A stretch of DNA of 64,000 nt from JAHBXE01 sp044222195 (GTDB lineage: Bacteria > Planctomycetota > Phycisphaerae > Phycisphaerales > UBA1924), in assembly GCA_044222195.1 (NCBI GenBank), contig JBGANS010000001.1:186001-250000 (forward strand), written 5' to 3'. Of the stretch, positions 23,609 to 32,460 are shown one piece after another. Numbering within the stretch: the stretch's first letter is position 1; every line of letters begins with the position of its first letter. The translations under genes and the position numbers were made by a program. The notes under the pieces were generated by a model. The model saw only the letters and a list, made by a program, of their open reading frames with translations. It did not search any database and was not told where the DNA came from.

Positions 23609-26600
23609 CTTGGTTCGGGGTAGGTCGCCGAGAACTTGTAGGTTCCCGCCCGGACGCTGAATCGTGCGCCGTCTTGAACGGCGCCGCCCGCTGTAACACC
23701 TTCAGCCTCGCCCGCGGGCCTGTCGCCCTCTTTCACTGACGCGGCGTCGCTGGTGGGAATGAAGACGTTTGCGGAAGTGTTGGGCGGGACAGTGATGTCC
23801 ATGAGGAACTGGCCGTTGTTGATCTTCCAGGAGACGGCGATGTCGCCGCGGATGGACTTGTAGGTGGTCTTGGCCCAGGTGATGCCGCTGGCGGGGGGCG
23901 GGGGGACTGGGTGGATGTCGAAGGAGCGCCAGGCGAGGGCGTCGGGTGATTCATCGCGGTGGGAGAGGCCGCCGATGGTGTGGACCATCCATTCGCCGAT
24001 GGCGCCGAAGGCGAAGTGGTTGAAGGAGTTCATACCGGGGTCTTGGAACTCGCCGCCCTTGCGGCCCTTGATGTAGCCGTCCCAGCGTTCCCACACGGTG
24101 GTGGCGCCCTGCTCGATCATGAAGCCCCAGCTTGGGAACTCTGTGCTGGTGATGAGGCGGTAGGCGATGTCGGCGTGGCCGGCGCGGACGAGTTCATCCA
24201 TCATGGGGATGGTGGAGTGGAAGCCGGTGGAGAGGTGGCCGCCGCGGGCGTTGATGGCGCTGAGCAGGTGCTGGACCATGGCGGGGCGGAGGGGCTCGGG
24301 GGCGAGGTCGTAGCGGAGGGCAAAGGCGTAGCCGGCTTGTGTGTCGCCGGGCATCTTGCCGTCGGGCGCGATGAAGCGTTTGCGGAACTCGTCGCGGATC
24401 TTGTCGGCGAGGGTGGCGTACTGGTCGGCTTCATCTTGTTTGCCCAGTGCCGCGGCCATCTTCGCAACCATCCGCGTGGAGCTCTCGAAGCAGACCGTCG
24501 CAAAGATCTCTTTCGGCACCTCGGCGCCCTTGCTCGGGAATCCCTCGAGCTTGAGCGTGTCGGCGTTGAGCCAATCGCCGTAATCGTTGCCGCGGGACTT
24601 TTCCCAGATGAGGTTGGGATTTTTGGCGCGGATGTGGTCGATCCACTTGCGGGCGGATTCGTAGTGCTCGGCGAGGAGGCGTGTGTCTCCGTAGTGGTGG
24701 TACATGCGGAAGGGGATCGCGACACCGGCATCGCCCCAGCCGGGGACGGAGACGAACTGGTTCTTGCTCATGACCGGGTTCGGCGAAACATCGGAGTACG
24801 CGCCCTCGGGCGTCTGGGCGTCGCGGATATCGACGGACCACTTGGCAAAGAACGCGGCCATGTCCAGGTTGTGAATCCCCGTCTCGGCGAAAATGTGGGC
24901 GTCGCCCATCCAACCCATCCGCTCGTTGCGCTGCGGGCAATCGGTGGGGACGCTCATGAGGTTGGCGTACTGCGTCCAGCGGACGTTCTGCTCGAGGCGG
25001 TTGAGCATGGGGTTTGAGCATTCGAAGGTGCCGGCTTCGGGGCAGGAGGAGTGAACGACGCGGGCGACAATGGAGTCGAGGTCGGTCCTGGAGGGGAGGC
25101 CGGCGACTTCGACGTAGCGGAAGCCGTGGTAGGTGAAACGAGGTTCGTAGGTGAAGCTCTGCCCGGAGAGGATGATGGTGTCGCGCTGCGAGGCGCTGCG
25201 GAGGTTTGTGGTGTAGACGCGGCCCTTGTCGTCGAGCATTTCGGCGTGGGTCAGCTCGACTTTGGCGCCGGCCGGGCCGGAGAGAGTGAGGCGGACCCAA
25301 CCCGGGAGATTCTGGCCGAAGTCGACGATGTAGATGTTGGGGGCGGGCTCAGAAATGGCGACGGGTTTGATTTCGCGGGTGATGCGGATCGGCTCGTTGG
25401 GCTGGTTGACGATCGCCGCGGAGGGGGCTGGGAAGACCTGGACCGGCAACCACTTGGAATCGTCGAAGCCCGGGGAATCCCAGCCGGGGATTTCGCGGCG
25501 GGCGTCGTACATCTCGCCGTCGAGGATGTCGTTGGAACGAATCGGGCCCTCGAGTGTGGCCTTCCAGTCTGGGCCGGTGGTGAGCGTGCGCGAGGAGCCG
25601 TCGGGAGACTCGATGACGATCTGGGCGAGCAGGCTGGTCTGGTCGCCGTACATCTGGTTGCTGAGGAAGCCGATGCGGCCGGCGTACCAGCCATCGCCGA
25701 GGATGGCGCCGAGGGCGTTGTCGCCGGCGTGGAGGAGGGATGTGACGTCGTAAGTCTGGTACTGGATGCGGCGGGAGTAGTCGGTCCATTCGGGGGCGAG
25801 CTGGTGGGGGGGGTCGCCGACGCGCTGGCCGTTGATGCGGAACTCGTAGAGGCCGCGGGCGGTGATGAAGAGGGTGGCTCGGGCGGGCGCCGAGTCGAGC
25901 TTGGCGGTGGTACGGAGCATGGGAGACGGGCCGCGGACGGCGTCGTGGCCGCGCTGGGAGAGGGTGATTCCGTCGGTGAGTCGAGTGGTGGACCAGTGGT
26001 TGTGCTCGATGGAGTCCTGGGCGGTGACGGGCTTGCCGCGGGCGAGGTTGATGTCTTTGGAGAGGACTTCCATTTCGGCGAGGGCGAGGCCGAACTCGCC
26101 GGGATCGCGCGGGGCGAGGCGCGTGGCGGTGAGTCGGATGAAGCGGGCTTGAACCGCGGCGAAGGAATAGAGCCGGGCTTCGGTGCCGGGGTTGGGCTGG
26201 TCTTCGGTGGTCTTGTCGACCACGACACTCGCGGCGGAAAAACCGGGATTGTCCGAAGCTTCAACTTTGAGGCGGACGGGGAACATGAAGCCGGGGGCGT
26301 CTTTGGTCCAGTCGATGGGGCGAGCGGGCCAGAGGCGGATGGCGTCGACGGTTTGGACCTGGCCGAGGTCGATGGTGATCCATCTGCCTTCGTCGGCGCT
26401 CCTGGCCATCTGGCTGTGGTAGCCGTTGTGCGCGACTGTGGCTGGCGTACCGCCGCCGGGGAGGCCAATCCACTGTGCGTTCCAATCGGAGGGCGCCAGG
26501 AGGCCCATAGTCCAAGTTGCGGGCGCGCTCCAGGGCGAAGGCTGCCCGGAACCGTCAAGCGAACGAATCTTCCACCAGACCTGTTGGTTCGAGACCAGTG

Positions 26601-26877
26601 GTTTTCCGGCGTACTCGATCTGGATCGTTTCTCGCGAGGAGACGGTCCCGGAGTCCCAGAGGTCGGCCTCGTCTCGGCCGAGCCTGTCGGGCGACGAGGC
26701 GGCGAGGACTCTGTAACCCGCCTGGATCGCGCCGCGGCGGGGATCGTTCACCACCCACGACAATCGCGGGTGAGCAGCGCTGACGCCCATGGGGTTGTCG
26801 AGGTAGTCGATGCGGAGGCGTGTGGGGGCTTCGGGGCCTGTCGCCGCGAGAACGAACGCCAGGAGCAGGATGATCAT
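23593..26877 (-). CDS. GH78 alpha-L-rhamnosidase with F5/8-type insert
   Basis: Secreted glycoside hydrolase predicted to release L-rhamnose from plant or algal glycans. The 1094-residue protein has a short signal peptide and an N-terminal Ig-like domain (LRIDYLDNPMGVSAAHPRLSW). A discoidin/F5-8C-like module is inserted at about residues 141-320 (GRWITIDLGQVQTVDAIRLWP, ARFIRLTATRLAP) before the carbohydrate-binding beta domain resumes. The (alpha/alpha)6 catalytic domain carries TDCPQRNERMGWMGD (Asp646, Glu652, Asp659), the acidic cluster of the family. TAGTGT lies six bases before the ATG. Confidence 0.9.
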   Translation of the reverse strand: MIILLLAFVLAATGPEAPTRLRIDYLDNPMGVSAAHPRLSWVVNDPRRGAIQAGYRVLAASSPDRLGRDEADLWDSGTVSSRETIQIEYAGKPLVSNQQVWWKIRSLDGSGQPSPWSAPATWTMGLLAPSDWNAQWIGLPGGGTPATVAHNGYHSQMARSADEGRWITIDLGQVQTVDAIRLWPARPIDWTKDAPGFMFPVRLKVEASDNPGFSAASVVVDKTTEDQPNPGTEARLYSFAAVQARFIRLTATRLAPRDPGEFGLALAEMEVLSKDINLARGKPVTAQDSIEHNHWSTTRLTDGITLSQRGHDAVRGPSPMLRTTAKLDSAPARATLFITARGLYEFRINGQRVGDPPHQLAPEWTDYSRRIQYQTYDVTSLLHAGDNALGAILGDGWYAGRIGFLSNQMYGDQTSLLAQIVIESPDGSSRTLTTGPDWKATLEGPIRSNDILDGEMYDARREIPGWDSPGFDDSKWLPVQVFPAPSAAIVNQPNEPIRITREIKPVAISEPAPNIYIVDFGQNLPGWVRLTLSGPAGAKVELTHAEMLDDKGRVYTTNLRSASQRDTIILSGQSFTYEPRFTYHGFRYVEVAGLPSRTDLDSIVARVVHSSCPEAGTFECSNPMLNRLEQNVRWTQYANLMSVPTDCPQRNERMGWMGDAHIFAETGIHNLDMAAFFAKWSVDIRDAQTPEGAYSDVSPNPVMSKNQFVSVPGWGDAGVAIPFRMYHHYGDTRLLAEHYESARKWIDHIRAKNPNLIWEKSRGNDYGDWLNADTLKLEGFPSKGAEVPKEIFATVCFESSTRMVAKMAAALGKQDEADQYATLADKIRDEFRKRFIAPDGKMPGDTQAGYAFALRYDLAPEPLRPAMVQHLLSAINARGGHLSTGFHSTIPMMDELVRAGHADIAYRLITSTEFPSWGFMIEQGATTVWERWDGYIKGRKGGEFQDPGMNSFNHFAFGAIGEWMVHTIGGLSHRDESPDALAWRSFDIHPVPPPPASGITWAKTTYKSIRGDIAVSWKINNGQFLMDITVPPNTSANVFIPTSDAASVKEGDRPAGEAEGVTAGGAVQDGARFSVRAGTYKFSATYPEPSQPSR

Positions 26878-26883
26878 GCCCCC

Positions 26884-26914
26884 ACACTATCTCGCGGGCG
26901 GAGGTTCGTACACT
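26884..26914. promoter_or_regulatory. Back-to-back leaderless promoters
   Basis: Two divergent starts 43 bases apart each have TANNNT exactly six bases upstream: TAGTGT on the minus strand (26889 to 26884) for the rhamnosidase and TACACT on the plus strand (26909-26914) for the gene at 26921. No ribosome-binding site serves either. Confidence 0.6.
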
Positions 26915-26920
26915 CGGGCC

Positions 26921-28378
26921 GTGAGTCACGCCGACTTTCTGACGCGGTGCGCGGCCGAGCCTTTCCGGGCGTTCCGGGTGCACACGGTCGACGGGCAGTC
27001 GTTCGATGTGGGCCTGCGGTCCCAGGTGGCCGTGTCGCCTGAGGGTCGGATGATCGTCATCGTCCTGTCCGATGCCCGATTTGAAGTGCTGGTGCCCGAA
27101 CGCATCGCCCGGTGCGAGGTTCTCATCCCCGGCATGGGCCCCGCGCCGATCGAGCAGCCGCCCACTGCCGGCGCCTCGCCCACGCTCTCACCCGGGGGCA
27201 TTTCCTTCATCGCGTTCACCGGCATCGATGGCCGCAAGGTGGTCCAGTTTGTGGCGACCGACGCCGACGGGAACCCGATGCTGACCAGCGCCGGGACTCG
27301 GTGGGACATCTACGCGATGGAGGTCTTTGAGAATGGGCGGACGCTCTACCTCCAGCATCTGGACGATTTGAACGTGATGCAGCGCGTGATTCTCTGGCCG
27401 CCGCGGCAGGGGACGTGTGAGAGCTTTGCCGAGGCGATGGATGTGGGGGACTTGCAGGCGGGGCTGCTCGCGAGGAGCGAGTTGTCGAAGTCCAAGGGCT
27501 TTGCGATGCCCAGGTCCTATTGGAAGTCGATCGAGCCGGCGGAGCCGTATGTGCCGCCGATGCCGAAGGCACCGCACAGGGTCACGGGGATGCGGTCGGA
27601 TGATCCGAATCGGTTTGCGATGTCCGCGCTGCGGTACGAAGCCGCGCCGGGAGAGTTCGCGATCGGCGCGGCGTTGGAAGACATCTTTACCGAGCACGTG
27701 ATGTTCGATCTTCACGAGAGCGGGTGGAACGCGAAGATCAAGGATGATGTGGCGAAGTGGGACTTGACGTTGACGACTGTGGCCGCGCCGGGGAAGGAGG
27801 TGCGGCTGCACATCGATGCGTTCAAGGGAGAGGCGCGGGTGGAGGAGGCGTGGCTCTCGCTCGAGGCAGCGGAGCGGCACCTGCGGAACTTTCCTTTACA
27901 CGGGTCGTGGGAGTCGCTGATGGGGCTCTTGACAGGAGAGCCGCGGGACCCGCGGAAGCCGGAGGTGGTGTTGCCGATGGGAGGCGGTGCGCGGCTGGAG
28001 TTCTGGCCGGGGAAGACGGGGATCAGTGCGCCGTACCTGACGGTGCGGATCGTGGATGGGAATGGGAGAACGGTGCTGGATGGGCGCGGGTCGGAGTGGG
28101 GGGCGATGGCGCGGGTGACGGCGGAAAAAGGGAGCGGGCCGTTGGGCGGGGGCACGGTGTCGATGAATCTCCTGCATGCGAAGGCGGAGAACAGGCTGGG
28201 TTTCACGCCGCGGCTGGTGGTGGACTTGGGGTCGCACCGGGTGATGAGCGAGGCGATCGAGGGGTGGACGAGCGTGGAGGTGCTGCAGAAGGCGCTGCAC
28301 ACGTGTCGGACGGTGGAGTGGATGATGGAGGAGATGGGGGAGTGGTTTGGGAGGAGTAAAGGCCTTCCCGCATGTTGA
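26921..28378 (+). CDS. Large hypothetical protein
   Basis: A 485-residue soluble protein with no signal peptide and no family I recognise. The first 70 residues are a small beta domain (FRVHTVDGQSFDVGLRSQVAVSPEGR) of the kind seen alone in other Planctomycete proteins. A second beta region and linker follow. The C-terminal half contains DLHESGWNAKIKDDVAKWD and LTVRIVDGNGRTVLDGRGSEW, suggesting a repeated beta fold. The GTG at 26921 gives the compact domain start; a longer frame from 26810 runs antisense through the rhamnosidase signal peptide and is rejected. Confidence 0.65.
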   Translation: MSHADFLTRCAAEPFRAFRVHTVDGQSFDVGLRSQVAVSPEGRMIVIVLSDARFEVLVPERIARCEVLIPGMGPAPIEQPPTAGASPTLSPGGISFIAFTGIDGRKVVQFVATDADGNPMLTSAGTRWDIYAMEVFENGRTLYLQHLDDLNVMQRVILWPPRQGTCESFAEAMDVGDLQAGLLARSELSKSKGFAMPRSYWKSIEPAEPYVPPMPKAPHRVTGMRSDDPNRFAMSALRYEAAPGEFAIGAALEDIFTEHVMFDLHESGWNAKIKDDVAKWDLTLTTVAAPGKEVRLHIDAFKGEARVEEAWLSLEAAERHLRNFPLHGSWESLMGLLTGEPRDPRKPEVVLPMGGGARLEFWPGKTGISAPYLTVRIVDGNGRTVLDGRGSEWGAMARVTAEKGSGPLGGGTVSMNLLHAKAENRLGFTPRLVVDLGSHRVMSEAIEGWTSVEVLQKALHTCRTVEWMMEEMGEWFGRSKGLPAC

Positions 28379-28408
28379 GGGCCCGCTGAAATCCCTTTCC
28401 CCACCTCC

Positions 28409-28439
28409 TAATAATCTCCCGCCCCGCCACCCCCGGGGC
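28409..28439 (+). promoter_or_regulatory. Candidate promoter and leader hairpin before DHS-like gene
   Basis: TAATAAT (28409-28415) is an isolated AT-rich -10 candidate. It is followed at once by GCCCC/GGGGC (28421-28439, nine-base loop). The leader to the ATG at 28489 would be about 68 bases. Confidence 0.35.
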
Positions 28440-28488
28440 TTCATCAACTTTCCGCGGCCAGGGGGGCTTGGCCGGCAGGGGATTTTTC

Positions 28489-29616
28489 ATGGCGAAGTGG
28501 ACCAAGAAGGAACTGTTGTCTCGTCCGATCGAGCACATTGATGTGACGGCGTTTGATGCACGCCCGGTGATCGAGAGCTATCGCGATATGGCGTACTCGG
28601 CGAGGACGCTGGCGAACGCCGCGGATATCTACTCGATGATGCTCAAGGACAAGGAGTGCGCAGTGATCTTGACGCTGGCGGGGTCGCTGATCTCGGCCGG
28701 GCTGAAGGATGCGATCATCGCGATGGTCGACTCAAACATGATCGACGCGATCGTGTCGACCGGCGCGAACATCGTGGACCAGGACTTCTTCGAGGGCCTG
28801 GGCTTCAAGCACTACATTGCGCCGGGCTCGCCCGAGGCGCCGCCGGTTGACGACATGACCTTGCGGAACATGATGATCGACCGGATCTACGACACGTACA
28901 TCGATGAGGATGATCTGCGGGCGTGCGACGCCGCGACCAAGCTCATCTTCGATCAGTTCGAGCCGGGGGCGTATTCCAGCCGCGAGTTCATCGAGGCGAT
29001 GGGGGCGTACCTGGTCAAGCATCACCCGAAGAACGGGTCGATCGTGAAGACGTGCTATCAGAAGCGCGTGCCGATCTTCTGCCCGGCGTTCAGCGACTGC
29101 TCGGCGGGATTCGGGATCGTGCTTCAGCAGACGGAGGCGATTGAGGAGGGCCGCGGGCAGGTCGCGATCGACAGCGGCAAGGACTTCCGCGAGCTGACGG
29201 ATATCAAGCTGGCGTGCAAGGACACGGGCCTTTTGATGCTCGGCGGCGGTGTGCCCAAGAACTTTGCCCAGGACATCGTGGTCGCGGCGGAACTCCTGAA
29301 CGAGCGCAAGGGTGGCAAGGCCCGCGGCGATATCGGGATGCACAAGTACGCGATCCAGATGACGGTGGCGGATTCGCGGGATGGGGCGCTGTCGGGCTCG
29401 ACGCTCCGCGAGGCGTGCAGCTGGGGCAAGGTCGATGTCGTGCACGAGCAGATGGTGTTCGGCGAGTTGTCGGCGCTGTTCCCGATCCTGGCGAGCGATG
29501 CGTTCCATCGCGGGGCGTGGAAGGGACGCAAGGGATTCCGCTTCGCGGACCTCTTTGAGAAGGGGGATGGCGTGCCGACGTTCGCCGGGGGGAAGAAGAG
29601 GGCGACGTCGCGCTGA
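28489..29616 (+). CDS. Deoxyhypusine synthase family protein
   Basis: Member of the NAD-dependent deoxyhypusine synthase family, 375 residues. Family segments: MMLKDKECAVILTLAGSLISAGL, DAIVSTGANIVDQDFFE, GSIVKTCYQKRVPIFCPAFSDCSAGFG, and LGGGVPKNFAQDIVVAAEL. Bacteria lack the eIF5A substrate, and characterised bacterial homologues transfer aminobutyl groups between polyamines, so homospermidine or a related product is the likely role. The arginine decarboxylase gene 5 kb upstream would supply agmatine for the same pathway. The ATG at 28489 aligns with the family start; GGCAGGGG lies upstream. Three bases separate its stop from the next gene. Confidence 0.85.
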   Translation: MAKWTKKELLSRPIEHIDVTAFDARPVIESYRDMAYSARTLANAADIYSMMLKDKECAVILTLAGSLISAGLKDAIIAMVDSNMIDAIVSTGANIVDQDFFEGLGFKHYIAPGSPEAPPVDDMTLRNMMIDRIYDTYIDEDDLRACDAATKLIFDQFEPGAYSSREFIEAMGAYLVKHHPKNGSIVKTCYQKRVPIFCPAFSDCSAGFGIVLQQTEAIEEGRGQVAIDSGKDFRELTDIKLACKDTGLLMLGGGVPKNFAQDIVVAAELLNERKGGKARGDIGMHKYAIQMTVADSRDGALSGSTLREACSWGKVDVVHEQMVFGELSALFPILASDAFHRGAWKGRKGFRFADLFEKGDGVPTFAGGKKRATSR

Positions 29617-29618
29617 AC

Positions 29619-30260
29619 GTGGTTGCTGAGAAACGCACACGCACTCGAACCACCCGCCCGCGGCTTCGGCGAGCGGGTGTTTTCATAGCCCCGCTGTGTG
29701 TGCTGGCGTGCATCGCGGGGTGGGTGCTGACTCATCGCCGCCTCGTCGGCATTGAGCGGCGGCACGGCACGTACATCGAGCCTCGCTCCAATGGAGGAGA
29801 TGAAGACTGGTGGACCTATCGCTCCCGCACAGAGGGTGTGGCCAGCCTCGGCGGGGTGTTCTATGTGCGCACGTCGGAGTACAGAAGCCTCGCGCACGCG
29901 AGGGCGGAACTCGGAGGATGGGAAGGGTCCGCGGGATGGCAGATCCAGAACATGGTCGTGGCACCGGGCGAAGGGCGATGGCTGCGGTGGCGAGGGTTGA
30001 ACGACTTCTCGCTGCTCGGGCTCGGGTACTACGCGGGCTCGCGCCAGGGCGAAACGTCGCATTCGGTGTTTGTGCCGTACTGGCTGCTGATCAGCGCGGC
30101 GTCGGGAGCGTGGGTCTGGCTGTGGCTTCCCGGGTATCGGCGGCGCAGACGGGAGGAGGCGGGGCGCTGCATCGGCTGCGGATACAGCCGGGCGGGGCTG
30201 GCTCAGGCCGAACCTTGCCCGGAGTGCGGCATGAAACCTGTCACGCACGGACATGTATAG
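29619..30260 (+). CDS. Zinc-ribbon membrane protein, GWPxR-type paralogue group
   Basis: A 213-residue protein beginning with GTG three bases after the DHS-like stop. An N-terminal signal anchor (AGVFIAPLCVLACIAGWVL) precedes an extracytoplasmic domain of about 100 residues. A second helix (VPYWLLISAASGAWVWLWL) and a basic stretch lead to the C-terminal ribbon CIGCGYSRAGL...CPECG. The plan matches the paralogues at 30267, 31052, 36232 and 37479, although the GWPxR signature is not clear here. The ribbon would be cytoplasmic. Function unknown. Confidence 0.7.
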   Translation: MVAEKRTRTRTTRPRLRRAGVFIAPLCVLACIAGWVLTHRRLVGIERRHGTYIEPRSNGGDEDWWTYRSRTEGVASLGGVFYVRTSEYRSLAHARAELGGWEGSAGWQIQNMVVAPGEGRWLRWRGLNDFSLLGLGYYAGSRQGETSHSVFVPYWLLISAASGAWVWLWLPGYRRRRREEAGRCIGCGYSRAGLAQAEPCPECGMKPVTHGHV

Positions 30261-30266
30261 GTACGT

Positions 30267-31055
30267 ATGGGGCTCGCTCGGTGGGGATTTCGTGCAGGGG
30301 TGTGCGTGGCGCTCGGCGTGGTGAGCACGCTGGCGGTGGCGTGGGGCGGGCCGCGTATTGTGCAGATGGTCGCTCCGTCGAAACTGAAGTGGTCGGCAGA
30401 AACGTTCTGGATTGATGACTCGCGGGCGGGGCACTACTTCGAGTCGCGACGGACTCTCGAAGGGCGCGTGCTGTTTCTCCATCTCATTTTCGCAGGCGCG
30501 GCCAAGGACAAGCCGTACTACAAGACCAACGCGCCGCCGGAGTGGGCATACACGCTGACACACGCGACGGAGGGGGACGGCATCGCCGCGGGCAAGCCGT
30601 GGTGGAGCGTGGAGACGATCGTGACGGGGTGGCCGTGCCGGGCCTTCCGCGGGGCGATCTATGAACCATGGCCGGTGCAGCAGCAGGCGGCGCCGGTGAT
30701 GACGATGGTGCCAGATGGCAGGGGGGGGATGACGCTGTCGACGGTGAGTCCGCCCGGGCCGCAGCCGCTTGGTGTCGGCATGTACCGCTTGGGGACATCG
30801 ACGGGTCTCGCAGACGCCATCCCGATCACGCCGATTCCTTCGGGGCTCGCGATCAATGTTGCGGTGTTTGCCGCGGCGTGGGCTGTGCTAGGACTGGCGG
30901 CCGGCACAGCGCGGCGAGCGGCGCGGCGCCGGGGTGGGAGGTGCACTTCGTGCGGGTACGACCTGCATGGGCTGGCCCCCGGGGCAGGATGCCCCGAATG
31001 TGGGACGGACGCGACTCACGCGCCGGACAACGCGCCTGGTACCCTGCAGACATGA
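30267..31055 (+). CDS. Zinc-ribbon membrane protein with GWPxR motif
   Basis: A 262-residue protein. TM helix (GFRAGVCVALGVVSTLAVAWG), extracytoplasmic domain containing TGWPCRAFRGAIYEPW near residue 115, then IPSGLAINVAVFAAAWAVLGLA as the second helix, a basic stretch (RRAARRRGGR) and the C-terminal ribbon CTSCGYDLHGL...CPECG. Six bases separate it from the gene upstream and its stop overlaps the next ATG (ATGA). TATAGG lies five bases before its ATG, so it may also have its own start site. Function unknown. Confidence 0.7.
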   Translation: MGLARWGFRAGVCVALGVVSTLAVAWGGPRIVQMVAPSKLKWSAETFWIDDSRAGHYFESRRTLEGRVLFLHLIFAGAAKDKPYYKTNAPPEWAYTLTHATEGDGIAAGKPWWSVETIVTGWPCRAFRGAIYEPWPVQQQAAPVMTMVPDGRGGMTLSTVSPPGPQPLGVGMYRLGTSTGLADAIPITPIPSGLAINVAVFAAAWAVLGLAAGTARRAARRRGGRCTSCGYDLHGLAPGAGCPECGTDATHAPDNAPGTLQT

Positions 31056-31753
31056 TCACGCGCCGGACCATGGTGCAGTCGGTGCTGTTCGGCGTGGCGG
31101 CGACGGTGCTGGCGGCATGGGTCATTTCGACACGGGCGCTGGACACGACGGCCGCGGGAGTGAGCGCCCTCGACGGAGCGCGGCAGAAACATGTCACCCG
31201 TTACGACCGGATTGGCTCGACGGATGTGCGGTGCCTGGCGACGGATGCGCCGACTTGGGGACTTCGAGCGGATGTGAGCAATCCGGACGATCTCGTGCCG
31301 GCGTGGATGCGGCCGTCTCTGGTGCCGTGGGGCTGGGAGGTCGGGCCGCCGGCGAACTCGTATTCGGTCCGGACGGTGAAGATCAGCGGGTGGCCGCTTC
31401 CGTGCCTGTACGCGGTGTATGAAGCGGTGCCGAGTCCGGGTGTGTGGCCGCACAGGGCGATGAGCGGGCTCGTGATTTCGGATTCGTGGACGGGCTTTGG
31501 GGTGCGGTGGCCGGGGGAGATGCCGGTGGCGCTGCCGTATCGGCCGCGGGCGGGGCCGTTTGTGGCGAACGTGGTGTTCTACGCGGTGGTGTTTGCGGGC
31601 GTGAGCTGGATGGTGGGGTCGGTGCGGCGCGGGCGGCGGAGACGGCGGGGGAGGTGCGAGCAGTGCGGGTACGACCTGCGGGGACTTGCGCCCGATTCAA
31701 CCTGTCCGGAGTGTGGGAAAGCTGAAGCGATGCGGAGGGCACATGCATCCTGA
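31052..31753 (+). CDS. Zinc-ribbon membrane protein with GWP motif
   Basis: A 233-residue paralogue of its neighbour: signal anchor (SVLFGVAATVLAAWVIS), extracytoplasmic domain with SGWPLPCLYAVYEAVP near residue 115, LPYRPRAGPFVANVVFYAVVF as the run into the second helix, basic stretch RRGRRRRRGR, and C-terminal ribbon CEQCGYDLRGL...CPECG. The GWP motif has Leu-Pro where other members have Cys/Trp/Phe-Arg. TACCCT ends six bases before the ATG, inside the upstream coding region, suggesting an internal leaderless promoter. Confidence 0.7.
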   Translation: MITRRTMVQSVLFGVAATVLAAWVISTRALDTTAAGVSALDGARQKHVTRYDRIGSTDVRCLATDAPTWGLRADVSNPDDLVPAWMRPSLVPWGWEVGPPANSYSVRTVKISGWPLPCLYAVYEAVPSPGVWPHRAMSGLVISDSWTGFGVRWPGEMPVALPYRPRAGPFVANVVFYAVVFAGVSWMVGSVRRGRRRRRGRCEQCGYDLRGLAPDSTCPECGKAEAMRRAHAS

Positions 31754-32420
31754 AGGTTTCATGCTTCCGTGCCCGAAGTGCGGGGGTGTCATTCCGGCCG
31801 AGCGCATCGATCTTTCGAAGGATGCTGCCCGATGCCCCGCGTGTGACACCACAAGCAAGGTCAGTTTGATGATTCGCGGACTGAATAGTGCCCCGCCGGC
31901 GACACCAGTTAATCCGGCTTCGCCGCCACCGGGGGCGTGGTATCGGGACGATGGGGTGGAGACGGTGATTGGCGCGACGACGAGATCGGGGATCGCGGTC
32001 TTTCTGGTGCCGTTTGTCGTGGTGTGGACGTGCGCGCTGGTGGGCGGCGTGTTTGGAAGTCAGATTGCTTCGGGGAAGTTTGACGCGATGACGTCGCTGG
32101 TCGGCGTGTTTCTCGCCATCGCGGGAACGATCATCGGCTCGTTCGCGGTGATGACGGTGTGCGGCCGGGTGGAGGTGCGCATCCGGCAGGGGACGGGAGA
32201 GGTTTTTGTGGGTGTGGGTGTGATCGGCTGGCGCCGCCGCTTTGACGCGTCGGGGGTCCGGACGATCCGAGAGGATTGGGCGGGGTGGTCGAGCGGGAAG
32301 AGGCCGCGGAAGGCGATCTTTGTGGAGGGGGTGGAGCGTGTGGTGTTTGGGTCGATGTTGAACGAGGGGCGGCGGTACTTTGTGATGGAGGCGATGAAGC
32401 GGGTGTTGCGGCTGGGCTGA
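31743..32420 (+). CDS. Membrane protein with N-terminal zinc ribbon
   Basis: A 225-residue protein whose ATG lies 11 bases inside the upstream gene. An N-terminal ribbon (CPKCGGVIP...CPACDTTS, residues 10-38) is followed by a Pro/Ala linker and two hydrophobic helices (AVFLVPFVVVWTCALVGGVFG; LVGVFLAIAGTIIGSFAVM). The C-terminal beta domain (VEVRIRQGTGEVFVGVGVIGWRRRF) is probably cytoplasmic. It resembles generic PH-like membrane proteins. It is not a member of the GWPxR group although it sits in the same run. Confidence 0.65.
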   Translation: MHPEGFMLPCPKCGGVIPAERIDLSKDAARCPACDTTSKVSLMIRGLNSAPPATPVNPASPPPGAWYRDDGVETVIGATTRSGIAVFLVPFVVVWTCALVGGVFGSQIASGKFDAMTSLVGVFLAIAGTIIGSFAVMTVCGRVEVRIRQGTGEVFVGVGVIGWRRRFDASGVRTIREDWAGWSSGKRPRKAIFVEGVERVVFGSMLNEGRRYFVMEAMKRVLRLG

Positions 32421-32460
32421 ACGGGGTTGCGATCGGAACCTCATTTTGTAAGCTGCGGGA

